This document shows, in pieces, positions 51,836 through 61,355 of a DNA stretch of 64,000 bases (position 1 is the first letter of the stretch; each line of letters starts with the position of its first letter). Location of the stretch: positions 186,001 to 250,000 of the forward strand of contig NZ_FUHT01000003.1 in assembly GCF_900155615.1 (NCBI RefSeq), given 5' to 3'. The stretch is from Massiliimalia massiliensis (lineage in GTDB: Bacteria > Bacillota > Clostridia > Oscillospirales > Ruminococcaceae). Under the pieces are notes generated by a model. It was not told where the DNA came from. It made no database searches and was given only the letters and a program-made list of their open reading frames with translations. The position numbers and the translations under genes are program-made.

Positions 51836-52588
51836 ATGAAACTAATTTCATGGAATGTCAACGGGCTGCGCGCCTGTATGAATAAAGGCTTTTTGGATTT
51901 CTTTGCAGAGTCTGGAGCGGATATTTTCTGCATCCAGGAAACAAAGATGCAGCCTGGTCAGGCTGAGGTGCCTGTTTCGGGATACCATCAATACTGGAAC
52001 AGCGCCGTGAAGAAGGGCTATTCCGGAACGGCTGTATTTACCAAGACAGAGCCGCTTTGCGTTACCTATGATATCGGGAGGGAAGAGCATACCGGGGAAG
52101 GGAGGGTTATCACAGCAGAATTTGAAGCCTTTTACCTGGTCAATGTCTACACGCCGAATTCCAAGCAGGAGCTGGCTCGCCTCTCCTACCGGATGGAATG
52201 GGAGGACGCATTTCGGGCTTATGTCAGGGACTTGGATCAGAAAAAACCGGTGGTCATCTGCGGGGATATGAATGTTGCCCATCAGGAGATCGACCTGAAA
52301 AACCCGAAAACCAACCGGAAGAACGCCGGTTTTACCGACGAGGAGCGCGGTAAGATGACCGAATTGCTCACAGCCGGCTGGGTGGACAGCTTTCGGTATC
52401 TCTATCCTGAAGCGGAAGGAATTTATAGCTGGTGGTCTTACCGTTTCCGGGCAAGGGAAAAGAACGCAGGCTGGCGGATCGATTATTTTCTGGTCTCTGA
52501 ACGGATGAAAGACCGGATTGCGGACAGCAAAATTCATACGGAAGTCTTTGGGAGCGATCATTGTCCGGTAGAGCTCCTGTTAAAATAG
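51836..52588 (+). CDS. exoA: Exodeoxyribonuclease III / AP endonuclease
   Basis: Base-excision repair enzyme of the Xth family, 250 residues. Motifs: SWNVNGLRA, CIQETKM with the metal-binding Glu, YTPNS, CGDMNVAH, WRIDYF and the C-terminal GSDHCPVEL with the catalytic His. It is divergent from htpG and followed by a YjbR-like gene. AAAGGAAA precedes the ATG. Confidence 0.95.
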   Translation: MKLISWNVNGLRACMNKGFLDFFAESGADIFCIQETKMQPGQAEVPVSGYHQYWNSAVKKGYSGTAVFTKTEPLCVTYDIGREEHTGEGRVITAEFEAFYLVNVYTPNSKQELARLSYRMEWEDAFRAYVRDLDQKKPVVICGDMNVAHQEIDLKNPKTNRKNAGFTDEERGKMTELLTAGWVDSFRYLYPEAEGIYSWWSYRFRAREKNAGWRIDYFLVSERMKDRIADSKIHTEVFGSDHCPVELLLK

Positions 52589-52604
52589 AAAGGACAGACG
52601 AGAG

Positions 52605-52955
52605 ATGACAAGCCAGAGGAAAAAATGGATTACATTCTGCCTGAGCTTTCCGGGAGCTTATGAGGATTATCCGTTTCACGATGATAACTGGACGATGATG
52701 CGGGCCGGGAACCGGAAAACCTTTGCGGCGATTTATGAACGGCTGGGACTGCTACGGATTAACGTCAAATGCGAGCCAATGCAGGCTGATTTCTGGCGAA
52801 GCGTCTATCCTGCGGTCACACCGGGCTACCATATGAATAAGGTGCACTGGAACACCATCACGCTGGACGGCAGTATGACAGAGGATGAAATCTGTGAAAT
52901 GATTGCGCACAGCTACGAGCAGGTGCGGGACAAAGGGAAAAAATGCCGGAAATAA
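52605..52955 (+). CDS. MmcQ/YjbR family protein
   Basis: 116 residues of the MmcQ/YjbR (CyaY-like fold) family, proposed to bind DNA. Recognisable parts are the start of the fold (FCLSFPGAYEDYPFHDDNW), the central RINVKCEP strand, and the signature PGYHMNKVHWNTI. It follows exoA after 16 bases and may share its transcript, which would fit a role in DNA metabolism, but the function is not established. Confidence 0.85.
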   Translation: MTSQRKKWITFCLSFPGAYEDYPFHDDNWTMMRAGNRKTFAAIYERLGLLRINVKCEPMQADFWRSVYPAVTPGYHMNKVHWNTITLDGSMTEDEICEMIAHSYEQVRDKGKKCRK

Positions 52956-52956
52956 G

Positions 52957-52985
52957 TTGACAAACGCAAAAAAAGTTGCTATACT
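52957..52985 (+). promoter_or_regulatory. Promoter of the rimP-nusA-infB operon
   Basis: TTGACA (52957-52962) and TATACT (52980-52985) are separated by 17 bases. The predicted start is near 52992. Confidence 0.8.
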
Positions 52986-53004
52986 TAAGAAGTTGAATAA
53001 AGAG

Positions 53005-53050
53005 AGAAAGGAAAGACCGGGAAACATCCCGGTCTTTCCTTTCTGTTAAT
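53005..53050 (+). terminator. Strong hairpin in the nusA-operon leader (attenuator candidate)
   Basis: A perfect 17-bp stem (53005-53021/53028-53044) around AAACAT, followed only by a weak T-containing tail. It lies between the operon promoter and rimP, about 13 bases into the transcript. Confidence 0.7.
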
Positions 53051-53082
53051 GGGGCTCGATGAAGAAGGAGAGGATTCTTTTC

Positions 53083-53559
53083 GTGAAAGGACAGAAAAAG
53101 AATACGGCGGCAATGGTATATGACCTGGCAAAGCCGATTACAGACGAGGCTGGCGTTTATTTATGGGATGTCCGGTTTGAAAAGGAAGGCGCGTCCTGGT
53201 TTTTAAAGGTCATTATTGACAGTGACGACGGGATTACCTTTGACGACTGCGAGGCAGTCAGCCGCCCGCTCAGCGGCAAATTGGATGAAGAGGACCTGAT
53301 TGAGCAAAGCTATTATCTGGAGGTGTCTTCTCCGGGTGTGATGCGGGAGCTGAGAAAGCCGGATCATTTTGAAGTTTGTATCGGGGACGCTGTGGTGGTC
53401 AAGCTGATCCGCCCGGATGAAAACGGCAACCGGGAATTCCACGGCAGCCTGCTCCGTTATGACGACGGACAGTTTGCGATAGGGCAGGAAGGCGGAGAAG
53501 CAGTATTCCACCTGCGGGACTGCGCGTTTGTAAAGCTGGATGATGATATTGAAATTTAA
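53083..53559 (+). CDS. rimP: Ribosome maturation factor RimP
   Basis: 30S assembly factor, about 158 residues. The N-terminal domain includes WDVRFEKEGASWFLKVIID, the DDCEAVSRPLS helix and the conserved YYLEVSSPGV motif. A C-terminal SH3-like domain follows. The GTG at 53083 has AAGGAGAGG nine bases upstream and fits the family's length; an in-frame ATG at 53059 lacks a site. It is first in the operon with nusA. Confidence 0.94.
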   Translation: MKGQKKNTAAMVYDLAKPITDEAGVYLWDVRFEKEGASWFLKVIIDSDDGITFDDCEAVSRPLSGKLDEEDLIEQSYYLEVSSPGVMRELRKPDHFEVCIGDAVVVKLIRPDENGNREFHGSLLRYDDGQFAIGQEGGEAVFHLRDCAFVKLDDDIEI

Positions 53560-53596
53560 ACTAAAATTGAAATAACCGGAGAGGAATGATTGAAAA

Positions 53597-54679
53597 ATGA
53601 ATCAGGATTTTTTTGAAGCGTTGGAATTGCTGGAGGCGGAGAAAGGAATTCCGGTAGACAGTATTCTGGATAATATTAAAAACGCAATCAACGTGGCGGT
53701 GAGAAAATATTACACTGTTGGGGAAGATAATGTTGTGATCGATATTAACCAGGCGGAAAACAAATTTAAGGTTTCCATTGTAAAGGATATCGTGGAAGAA
53801 GTGGAAGACGAGGGCACCCAGATCAGCCTGGAGGAGGCACTCGAAAAAAACAAGCGGGCTAAGCTGGGCGGAAAGCTTACCATCAAGCTGGATACCAAGC
53901 AGATCGGCCGGATCGCGGCGCAGTCAGGGAAGAACCTGATCCATCAGGCGATTAACGATGCGGTCAAGGCACAGATGTATGAGCAGTATCAGTCCAAGCT
54001 CAACGAGGTGGTCACTGCTACAGTCCAGAAGGTGGAACCGAGAACCGGAAACGCGACTGTAGAGATTGACAAGAATGAGGTGATCCTCTTCAAGAACGAG
54101 CAGATTCCGGGTGAAGCACTGGTGGAAGGCCAGAGGATCAAAGTATATGTCAGCGATGTGGTGAGCACTGATCGCCGCTGCTCCATCAAGGTTTCCAGAA
54201 CCCATCGGGATATGGTGAAACGCCTGTTTGAGCAGGAGGTTCCTGAAATTTTCGATGGAACGGTAGAAGTCAAGGCCATTTCCAGGGAGGCTGGTTCCAG
54301 AACAAAAATTGCGGTATTTTCCAAGGACAGCCAGGTAGATCCGGTCGGCGCATGTATTGGAAATAGAGGAATGCGGGTAGCCAATATTGTAAATGAACTG
54401 CATGGTGAAAAAATCGACGTCGTGCGCTACAGCGAAAACCCGGAGGAATTTATCGCACAGGCATTGTCCCCTTCCGATGTACTGAAGGTGGAGATTATAG
54501 ATGAAGAAAACCGTATTTGTCGTGTAACGGTACCGGATAACCAGCTTTCGCTGGCAATCGGAAATAAAGGCCAGAATGCGAAGTTGGCTGCACGGCTGAC
54601 CGGATATAAGATTGATATCAAGCCGGAAAGCGGTTTTTATGGAGAAGATGAGGACGAGGACGCTCCGATAGAAATCTAA
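53597..54679 (+). CDS. nusA: Transcription termination/antitermination factor NusA
   Basis: RNA polymerase-associated factor that modulates pausing and termination, 360 residues, the short Gram-positive form without C-terminal acidic repeats. The order is an N-terminal RNAP-binding domain, S1 (VTATVQKVEPRTGNATVEI), KH1 with VGACIGNRGMRV and KH2 with LSLAIGNKGQNAKLAARLT. An acidic tail follows. The leader hairpin of this operon may be a target of its own activity. Confidence 0.97.
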   Translation: MNQDFFEALELLEAEKGIPVDSILDNIKNAINVAVRKYYTVGEDNVVIDINQAENKFKVSIVKDIVEEVEDEGTQISLEEALEKNKRAKLGGKLTIKLDTKQIGRIAAQSGKNLIHQAINDAVKAQMYEQYQSKLNEVVTATVQKVEPRTGNATVEIDKNEVILFKNEQIPGEALVEGQRIKVYVSDVVSTDRRCSIKVSRTHRDMVKRLFEQEVPEIFDGTVEVKAISREAGSRTKIAVFSKDSQVDPVGACIGNRGMRVANIVNELHGEKIDVVRYSENPEEFIAQALSPSDVLKVEIIDEENRICRVTVPDNQLSLAIGNKGQNAKLAARLTGYKIDIKPESGFYGEDEDEDAPIEI

Positions 54680-54700
54680 CAAAACGGGAGAGAAAAAACG

Positions 54701-54982
54701 ATGCAAGGAAAAAAAGGGGTAAAAAAAATACCGATGAGAAAATGCGTTGGCTGCAATGAAATGAAGCCGAAGCGTGAGCTTGTACGTGTAGTCAAGAATA
54801 AGGAAGGCGAAATTTCGCTGGACTTGACTGGAAGAAAGGCAGGACGCGGCGCTTATCTTTGCCCCAAGGTAGAATGCCTGCAGGCCGCAAGAAAAAATCA
54901 CGGCCTGGAGCGGGCCTTTTCCTGCAGAATCCCGGATGAAATTTATGACGGAATGGAGAACGAACTAAAACAGGATGAATAA
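54701..54982 (+). CDS. rnpM: YlxR/RnpM family RNA-binding protein
   Basis: 93 residues. RKCVGCNEMKPKRELVRVV and GRKAGRGAYLCPKVECL are the family signature. In Bacillus the homologue binds and modulates RNase P RNA. It is the usual gene between nusA and the L7Ae-like protein and overlaps the latter by 8 bases. Confidence 0.92.
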   Translation: MQGKKGVKKIPMRKCVGCNEMKPKRELVRVVKNKEGEISLDLTGRKAGRGAYLCPKVECLQAARKNHGLERAFSCRIPDEIYDGMENELKQDE

Positions 54983-55319
54983 ACTGATAGAAACAGTAAC
55001 CTTTTGCAAGAGGATCGGCGGATTGGTAATCGGATTTGACCTGGTGAAGCAGGCAATGCAGAAAGGAGAAGCCGGGCTGGTATTGCTGGCCAGGGATCTC
55101 TCCCCAAAGACAGAGAAAGAGATTAGGTTCCTGTGTGGTCAATTTGATGTTGCGCTGAAAAAGACAGAACTGTCATTGGATGAGTTTTGGTATTTGATTG
55201 GAAAAAGAGCTGGCGTAATCGCGGTGACCAATCCAGCATTTGCAGAAAAACTTTTGACCGTCATAGATGAAGCAAACCATATGGAAAATGAGAAGGAGGA
55301 TGCCGAATATGGAGATTAA
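54975..55319 (+). CDS. ylxQ: L7Ae-family ribosomal/K-turn RNA-binding protein
   Basis: 114 residues of the L7Ae/L30e family. [27 protein letters not shown] and the C-terminal [14 protein letters not shown] match YlxQ-type K-turn binding proteins. It overlaps both rnpM and the start of infB (11 bases), suggesting coupled translation. Confidence 0.9.
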   Translation: MNKLIETVTFCKRIGGLVIGFDLVKQAMQKGEAGLVLLARDLSPKTEKEIRFLCGQFDVALKKTELSLDEFWYLIGKRAGVIAVTNPAFAEKLLTVIDEANHMENEKEDAEYGD

Positions 55320-57876
55320 GTACAGATTGCACGAAGTCGCGAAAGACTTAAATGTCCCTAATAAGGAAATCATCGCGCTGATAGAAAAACATTTTGGTGA
55401 AACCAAAAAACATATGACCGCACTGACCGAAGAGGAGCTTAACGTGGTGTTTGAGCACTATGTATCGCAGAAGGGAACAGTCCAGAACCTGGATGCCTAT
55501 TTTGCAATGCAGAACCGTCCGAAGAAGGAAGAGCCAAAACCGCAGCCAAAAAAGACAGCAAAACCAGCCAAGGTGGAAAATGCGGAAAAATCGCAGCCGA
55601 AAACAGCGAAGCCACAGGCCAAAGCGCCAGTGAAACCACAGCAGCAGTCCAGACAGACAAAATCACAGGGCCAGGTGCAGGAAAGAAAACCAGCTCCGCG
55701 TCCACAGCAGCAGACTCAGGCTGCGAAAACCGGGCATAATAAATTACAGGACCGCAACCGCTTTGAGGCTGCAAAAAATGTTTCCCTGAATGCAAAACCG
55801 AAAGCAGCAAAGCCACAGACCAAAGCGCCGGCAAGGCCGCAGCAGCCGGTCAATACCGTTCATGCGCCGAAAATGGCAGAAAATTCCGAGGCGTATGAAA
55901 AGGTGGTTCGGCATGTAGATACCTCGAAGGTGGAAGTCAATCTGGATAAATATAATGAAAAATATGAACAGATTGCGCCTGCTGACCGGTATAAAAATAA
56001 TGTGAAAAAACAGAAATTCGGCAATAAGGCCGCCCAGCGCCAGAAGGCCAAATATTCCAATAAAAAGGAAACAGAGGCGGAGAAGCTCCAGCGCCTGGCT
56101 CTGCAGCGCGCCAGAAAACAGCAGCTTACCGTCCAGATTCCAGACGAAATTGTTGTATCGGAGCTGGCGAGCCGCTTAAAAGTGAATGTTTCCGAAGTGA
56201 TTAAAAAGCTGATGATGATGGGTGCAATGGTTGCCCAGAATGAGGTAATCGACTTTGATACCGCGGCGCTTGTTGCCGATGAGCTGGGCGCGAAGGTTGA
56301 AAAGGAGGTCATTGTAACCATTGAAGAACGACTTTTCGAAGAGGAAGCAGACACAGAGGAAAACCTCGAGGAAAGAAGTCCGATCGTCGTTGTTATGGGA
56401 CACGTTGACCATGGTAAAACCTCGATTCTTGATAAAATCCGGAATGCTGATGTTACCTCAACGGAGGCCGGTGGGATTACCCAGCATATCGGTGCATATC
56501 AGGTGAAGGTACATGACAGGAACATTACCTTCCTGGATACACCGGGACACGAAGCGTTTACAGCGATGCGTTCCCGTGGCGCGCTGGCAACGGATATTGC
56601 AATTTTGGTAGTCGCGGCGGATGACGGTATCATGCCGCAAACGGTTGAATCCATCAACCATGCGAAGGCGGCAAAGGTACAGATTATCGTTGCGATCAAT
56701 AAAATGGATAAACCGACTGCGAATCCCGACCGGGTAAAACAGGAACTGACGGAACATGGCCTGGTGCCGGAGGAATGGGGCGGCGATATCATCTGCTGTC
56801 CGGTTTCCGCACTGACCGGGGAAGGCATCGACCAGATGCTGGATATGGTGCTTCTGACTGCTGATATGCTGGAGCTTAAAGCAAATCCGAACCGTCTTGC
56901 GAAGGGAACCGTAATTGAATCCCGCCTGGATAAGGGCCGCGGCCCGATCGCCACGCTGCTGGTACAGAACGGTACCTTAAAGAGCGGAGATGTGCTGATT
57001 GCAGGCACTGCCGTTGGCCGTGTCCGTGTGATGACCAACGACAAGGGACTCAAGGTAGAGGAAGCCGGACCGTGCGTGCCGGTTGAGGTTGCCGGTCTTG
57101 ACGAGGTGCCGACTGCAGGGGACGAATTTGCCGCAGTTGCAAATGAACGCCTTGCCCGAGAATTGGTTGAAAAGCGGAAGCACGAACAGAAGGAAGAGCA
57201 GTTTAAACAGTTCCAGAAGGTAACGCTTGATAACCTGTTTGATCAGATGAAGGAAGGCGAGCTGAAGGAACTGCCGATCATCGTGAAAGCAGACGTAAAC
57301 GGTTCTGTAGAAGCAGTCCGCCAGTCATTGGAAAAACTCAGTAATGATGAAGTCAGAGTTAATGTAATCCACGGTGGTGTTGGTGCGGTCAACCGTTCCG
57401 ACGTAATGCTGGCACAGGCCTCCGGCGCGATTATTATTGGATTTAATGTACGGCCGGATAACAATGCCCGCGAGATGAGCGAATCCGGCGAGGTAGAGAT
57501 CAGGCTGTACCGCATCATCTATGACGCAATCGACGATGTGAAACAGGCGATGCGCGGTATGCTCACTCCGAAAACCCGTGAGGTGGAGCTTGGCCGTGCG
57601 GAAGTGCGTCAGGTTTATAAGATTTCCAATGTCGGCGTCGTAGCAGGATGCTATGTGTTGGAAGGAAAAGTGGCGCGTAACGCACTGATCCGGGTTGTCC
57701 GTGACGGAATCGTTCTGGTGGAGGATAAGATCGACTCCCTCAGAAGGTTCAAGGACGACGTCAAGGAGGTTGCCCAAGGGTATGAATGCGGGATTGGCCT
57801 GGACAAATATAACGATATCAAAGAGGGCGATATTTTCGAATCCTTCCTGCTGGAGGAATATATCGAAGACAAATAG
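55309..57876 (+). CDS. infB: Translation initiation factor IF-2
   Basis: GTPase that places fMet-tRNA on the 30S subunit, 855 residues. The N-terminal IF2N motif ([19 protein letters not shown]) is followed by a Lys/Ala/Pro/Gln-rich linker (about 65-210) and a second IF2N segment. The G domain has [10 protein letters not shown] (near residue 364), DTPGHEAF and NKMD, and domains II-IV follow. The ATG at 55309 has GGAGG upstream; an ATG 14 codons earlier lies inside ylxQ and lacks a site. Confidence 0.97.
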   Translation: MEIKYRLHEVAKDLNVPNKEIIALIEKHFGETKKHMTALTEEELNVVFEHYVSQKGTVQNLDAYFAMQNRPKKEEPKPQPKKTAKPAKVENAEKSQPKTAKPQAKAPVKPQQQSRQTKSQGQVQERKPAPRPQQQTQAAKTGHNKLQDRNRFEAAKNVSLNAKPKAAKPQTKAPARPQQPVNTVHAPKMAENSEAYEKVVRHVDTSKVEVNLDKYNEKYEQIAPADRYKNNVKKQKFGNKAAQRQKAKYSNKKETEAEKLQRLALQRARKQQLTVQIPDEIVVSELASRLKVNVSEVIKKLMMMGAMVAQNEVIDFDTAALVADELGAKVEKEVIVTIEERLFEEEADTEENLEERSPIVVVMGHVDHGKTSILDKIRNADVTSTEAGGITQHIGAYQVKVHDRNITFLDTPGHEAFTAMRSRGALATDIAILVVAADDGIMPQTVESINHAKAAKVQIIVAINKMDKPTANPDRVKQELTEHGLVPEEWGGDIICCPVSALTGEGIDQMLDMVLLTADMLELKANPNRLAKGTVIESRLDKGRGPIATLLVQNGTLKSGDVLIAGTAVGRVRVMTNDKGLKVEEAGPCVPVEVAGLDEVPTAGDEFAAVANERLARELVEKRKHEQKEEQFKQFQKVTLDNLFDQMKEGELKELPIIVKADVNGSVEAVRQSLEKLSNDEVRVNVIHGGVGAVNRSDVMLAQASGAIIIGFNVRPDNNAREMSESGEVEIRLYRIIYDAIDDVKQAMRGMLTPKTREVELGRAEVRQVYKISNVGVVAGCYVLEGKVARNALIRVVRDGIVLVEDKIDSLRRFKDDVKEVAQGYECGIGLDKYNDIKEGDIFESFLLEEYIEDK

Positions 57877-57887
57877 CCCAGGAATAA

Positions 57888-57920
57888 GAAGCCGGGACTG
57901 ACAAATTCAGGCTCGGTTTC
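57888..57920 (+). other. Imperfect hairpin between infB and rbfA
   Basis: GAAGCCGGGACTGA (57888-57901) pairs with 57907-57920 with two wobbles and one mismatch; only a short T run follows. Probably a processing or weak termination site. Confidence 0.4.
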
Positions 57921-57934
57921 GGAAAAGGAACAAA

Positions 57935-58276
57935 ATGGCTGGTTTTAAAATAGGAAGAGTGACACAGGATATCAGGCGGGAACTCAGCGCTATCCTGCGG
58001 GAACTGAAAGACCCGCGGATCTCATCGATGCTCAGCATTGTCAAGGTATCCGTGTCCAACGATATGTCGTACTGTAAAGTTTATGTCAGCGCGATTGAAG
58101 GTTTTGAAAAATCGAAGGAATCAGTAGAAGGGCTGAAAAGCGCAACGGGCTTTGTCAAGCGGGAGCTGTCCAACCGGCTTCATCTGCGTAAATGCCCGGA
58201 GCTCACCTTTATTGCAGATGATTCGATCGAATACGGCGCGCAGATCAATCAAATGCTGGAGGATTTGAATCGGTAA
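57935..58276 (+). CDS. rbfA: 30S ribosome-binding factor RbfA
   Basis: Late 30S assembly and cold-adaptation factor, 113 residues. A single KH-like domain: RVTQDIRRELSAILRELKDPR, VSVSNDMSYCKVYVS, and the C-terminal LTFIADDSIEYGAQINQML. It follows infB as usual. Confidence 0.96.
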   Translation: MAGFKIGRVTQDIRRELSAILRELKDPRISSMLSIVKVSVSNDMSYCKVYVSAIEGFEKSKESVEGLKSATGFVKRELSNRLHLRKCPELTFIADDSIEYGAQINQMLEDLNR

Positions 58277-58304
58277 TTTTCCGATTCAGAAAGGGAACAA
58301 AGCC

Positions 58305-59255
58305 ATGACAGAAGATTTACAGAAAATTGCAGCAAAGCTGAAACAGAAAAACCGGATTCTCATTATTACACATCAGAATCCGGACGGAGATACGCTGGGC
58401 AGCGGGATGGGGCTTTACTATGCCCTGCGGAAGCTGGGAAAACGGGCGAACGTAATCTGCTCTGATCCGTTTCCGAAAAAATTCTCTTATCTGTTTCAAG
58501 AGTTTGAGGAGGATGAATTTGAGCCCGACTGTATTGTAACGGTCGATATCGCTTCTCCGCAGCTTTTGGGAACCTATCTGGAGCATTTCCAGGATCAGAT
58601 TGATATTTGCATTGACCATCACCGATCCAATACGATGGAAGCAGATGCGGTATATATTGACAGCAAAGCGGCGGCTACCTGTGAAATCATCTACCAATTG
58701 GTGCTTGAGCTGGGTGCTGAGATTAGTCCGCTTATGGCAAACTGTCTTTATACCGGTATTTCGACCGATACTGGATGCTTTAAGTTTTCCAATACAACTG
58801 CAGAAACCCACCGAATTGCGGCTGAATTGTTTGAACGCGGCTGTGCGTATGAACAGATTAACCGGGGTCTGTTTGATACAAAATCCAAAAGCCGGATCGT
58901 AGTGGAAAAAGAAGTGCTGGAAACAATGGAATTTTATTGTGAACATCGCGTAGCGATGATTGTGATCACACAGGAAATGATCCGCAATTCCCAGATTGAT
59001 ACGGCTGATTTGGATGGCGTCGCCGCGATACCCCGGCAGATCGAGGGGGTCGAGGTTGGCGTTACAATGCGGGAACGGCTTGAGGGCGGATATAAGGTGT
59101 CCCTGCGTACCTGCCAGTTTGTAGACGCTGCCGCAGTCTGTGCAAAGCTGGGCGGCGGCGGACATATCCGCGCTGCCGGATGCGTAGTGGATGGCCCCCT
59201 GGAGCAAGCGAAAAAAGCCCTTCTTGATGTAATTGTACCTTGCTTTGAACAGTAG
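58305..59255 (+). CDS. nrnA: Bifunctional oligoribonuclease / pAp phosphatase NrnA
   Basis: DHH/DHHA1 phosphodiesterase for nanoRNA and 3'-phosphoadenosine 5'-phosphate, 316 residues. Motifs: THQNPDGDTLGSGMG (HNxDxD type), VDIASP, CIDHHRSN and the DHHA1 GGGGHIRAAGC. Unlike GdpP in this window it has no membrane or sensory domains. It lies between rbfA and truB, the conserved order. Confidence 0.94.
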   Translation: MTEDLQKIAAKLKQKNRILIITHQNPDGDTLGSGMGLYYALRKLGKRANVICSDPFPKKFSYLFQEFEEDEFEPDCIVTVDIASPQLLGTYLEHFQDQIDICIDHHRSNTMEADAVYIDSKAAATCEIIYQLVLELGAEISPLMANCLYTGISTDTGCFKFSNTTAETHRIAAELFERGCAYEQINRGLFDTKSKSRIVVEKEVLETMEFYCEHRVAMIVITQEMIRNSQIDTADLDGVAAIPRQIEGVEVGVTMRERLEGGYKVSLRTCQFVDAAAVCAKLGGGGHIRAAGCVVDGPLEQAKKALLDVIVPCFEQ

Positions 59256-59260
59256 GGGAG

Positions 59261-59290
59261 AAACGGACAGGATCATACTGTCCGTTTTTT
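59261..59290 (+). terminator. Terminator between nrnA and truB
   Basis: AAACGGACAG (59261-59270) pairs with CTGTCCGTTT (59278-59287), followed by T. truB has no clear own promoter, so some read-through is probable. Confidence 0.85.
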
Positions 59291-59320
59291 GCAGAATCAT
59301 AATAGGAGAATTTGTAATAC

Positions 59321-60217
59321 ATGAATGGGATCATATGTATTAATAAGCCCTCCGGCTGGACCTCCTTTGACGTGGTGGCAAAGGTGCGGGGGATCACACA
59401 GACGCGAAAGGTAGGCCATGCCGGAACTCTGGATCCAATGGCAACCGGTGTTCTGCCTTTGTTTTTTGGGACGGCGACAAAGGTTTGCGACATTATGCCA
59501 AATAGTACAAAGGGATACCTCGCTAAATTTCGGCTCGGAATGACCACTGACACGCTGGATATTACCGGGACTGTCCTAAAAAATGAACCAAGCCATGCTT
59601 CAAGAGAACAATTGGAACAGGTTTTAGATGAATTTCGAGGTACAATCTCGCAGCTTCCACCCATGTATTCGGCTGTACAAGTTAACGGACGGCGGCTTTA
59701 TGATATCGCAAGAAGCGGAGAAACTGTAGAGAGAAAACCCCGCCAGGTGACGGTTAGCAGGCTTATGCTGCGCGATTTTGACGAGCAGACTCAGGAAGGC
59801 GAGCTAGAGGTGCTTTGTTCAAAAGGGACTTATATCCGCTCGCTCTGCAGTGATATCGGAGACAAGTTAGGCTGCGGGGCGGTACTGACCGCCTTGATCC
59901 GGCATTGTTCAGGCGATTTTACCTTGCAGGACTGCCTGACATTGGAGGAACTGCAACAGGCTGCCGACAGGGGAGAGCTGGAGCATCATCTGCTGCCTGT
60001 TGAGAAGGTTTTTGAATGTTTTCCAGCGATTTATCTAAACAGGACGCAGGCGGCAAAATTTCAGAATGGCGTGAAGCTGGATTTAAACCGGGTCAGGTTT
60101 CAGAATGCAGAGGGACTTCACCGGGTTTTTGACCAGAACAAGGCTTTTCTAGGACTTGCAAGCCTGAATTTAAAAGAGATGGAACTGAAGATCGAAAAAA
60201 TGTTTAAAAGGGATTAG
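59321..60217 (+). CDS. truB: tRNA pseudouridine(55) synthase
   Basis: Makes the universal pseudouridine of the T-loop, 298 residues. It starts GIICINKPSGWTSFDVV. The catalytic aspartate is in HAGTLDPMATGVLPL, with later RLGMTTDTLDITG and KGTYIRSLCSDIG. ribF follows after 7 bases. Confidence 0.96.
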   Translation: MNGIICINKPSGWTSFDVVAKVRGITQTRKVGHAGTLDPMATGVLPLFFGTATKVCDIMPNSTKGYLAKFRLGMTTDTLDITGTVLKNEPSHASREQLEQVLDEFRGTISQLPPMYSAVQVNGRRLYDIARSGETVERKPRQVTVSRLMLRDFDEQTQEGELEVLCSKGTYIRSLCSDIGDKLGCGAVLTALIRHCSGDFTLQDCLTLEELQQAADRGELEHHLLPVEKVFECFPAIYLNRTQAAKFQNGVKLDLNRVRFQNAEGLHRVFDQNKAFLGLASLNLKEMELKIEKMFKRD

Positions 60218-60224
60218 GATCAGC

Positions 60225-61148
60225 ATGGATGTTTACTTTGATTTAACACAGGAAAGCGGTTCAGATACTGCCGTAGCTCTTGGGATGTTCGATGGTGTGC
60301 ATTTAGGCCATAAGCAGGTAATCATGACTGCAGCCGCGCATCAGGAGAATCTGCGCGTTGCTGTTTTGACCTTTCTTGCTCGTTCTGACCGACCGGACAA
60401 AAAGGCTTATCAAAAGGATATTCTGACAGCTGAGAGCCGGATTGACCGGCTTGCGAAGCTTCCTGTCCAGGCTGTTTATATGCCGAAGTTTGAACAGATT
60501 CGGAAAATGGAAGCGGAAGAGTTTGTAAATCAGGTTCTCTGTGATATCCTTCACGCAAAAATCATATGCTGCGGAGAAGACTATCGCTTTGGCAGAAATG
60601 CATCGGGAGATGTTTCGCTCTTAACTGAGCTTGCAGCACAAATTGGAGCGCGGGTTGAGGTGGTGCCGCCATATTTAGACCATGGCAAGCCTGTGAGCTC
60701 AACGCGAATCAGACTTTGTCTTGCCGAGGGAGATATTGACACCGTTAACCGGCTGTTGGGTTATTGCTATTTTATCAGTGGTAAGGTGATTTATGGCCGT
60801 CAGCTTGGCCGCCAGCTCGGTTGCCCCACCATTAACCAGGAGTTGGATTCGTTTATCTGTCTGCCGCGGTTTGGTGTGTATATCTCTTCGACGGAAATTG
60901 ATGGGATTGCATATCCCAGCATTACAAATATTGGAATTAAGCCGACTATTGAAGGAGAACGGCAGCCTTTGGCAGAAACACATATTATTGGCATCGAACG
61001 GGACCTATATGGCTGTAAATTAAAGGTAAAGCTGCATCAGTTCATTCGTGGGGAGAAAAAATTTGACAGCTTAGAACAATTATCCGGCAGGATGCATCAC
61101 GATATCAATGAAGCAAAAAATTTCTTTCAGGGAAATTCGGCTGTTTGA
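60225..61148 (+). CDS. ribF: Bifunctional riboflavin kinase / FAD synthetase
   Basis: Makes FMN and FAD from riboflavin, 307 residues. The N-terminal adenylyltransferase has GMFDGVHLGHKQVI and FGRNASGD. STRIRLCLAEGD joins it to the C-terminal kinase domain with GRQLGRQLGCPTIN and NIGIKPTI. The first conserved Gly/Arg residues of the kinase motif are slightly varied. It closes the nusA-infB cluster, ahead of tRNA-Leu. Confidence 0.95.
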   Translation: MDVYFDLTQESGSDTAVALGMFDGVHLGHKQVIMTAAAHQENLRVAVLTFLARSDRPDKKAYQKDILTAESRIDRLAKLPVQAVYMPKFEQIRKMEAEEFVNQVLCDILHAKIICCGEDYRFGRNASGDVSLLTELAAQIGARVEVVPPYLDHGKPVSSTRIRLCLAEGDIDTVNRLLGYCYFISGKVIYGRQLGRQLGCPTINQELDSFICLPRFGVYISSTEIDGIAYPSITNIGIKPTIEGERQPLAETHIIGIERDLYGCKLKVKLHQFIRGEKKFDSLEQLSGRMHHDINEAKNFFQGNSAV

Positions 61149-61177
61149 TTGACAGTTTTTTAGAAATGTGATAAACT
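61149..61177 (+). promoter_or_regulatory. tRNA-Leu promoter
   Basis: TTGACA (61149-61154) and TAAACT (61172-61177) are separated by 17 bases. Confidence 0.75.
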
Positions 61178-61180
61178 AAT

Positions 61181-61200
61181 AAAGCTGTTATAACAGCTTT
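61181..61200. repeat. Perfect 20-base palindrome before tRNA-Leu
   Basis: AAAGCTGTTATAACAGCTTT reads the same on both strands. It lies at the predicted tRNA transcription start and may be a weak terminator for ribF or a 5' processing hairpin. Confidence 0.6.
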
Positions 61201-61201
61201 T

Positions 61202-61283
61202 GCGGGAGTGGCGGAATGGCAGACGCGCTGGTCTTAGGAGCCAGTACTTCGGTGTGTGGGTTCAAGTCCCATCTCCCGCACCA
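61202..61283 (+). tRNA. tRNA-Leu (anticodon UAG)
   Basis: 82 bases including an encoded CCA. The acceptor GCGGGAG pairs with CTCCCGC (61273-61279). The anticodon stem CTGGT/GCCAG encloses CTTAGGA with TAG at 61235-61237. The long variable arm (about 61245-61257) is typical of class II tRNAs, and the T arm reads GGGTTCAAGTCCC. Confidence 0.97.
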
Positions 61284-61320
61284 GGTTTAGACGTCACTTT
61301 TGATACAAAATGGCGTGAGA

Positions 61321-61347
61321 AAAACTCCCGATTTCTCGGGGGTTTTT
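61321..61347 (+). terminator. Terminator after tRNA-Leu
   Basis: AAAACTCCCGA (61321-61331) pairs with 61336-61346 (one wobble), followed by T. Confidence 0.85.
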
Positions 61348-61355
61348 CTTTATAT

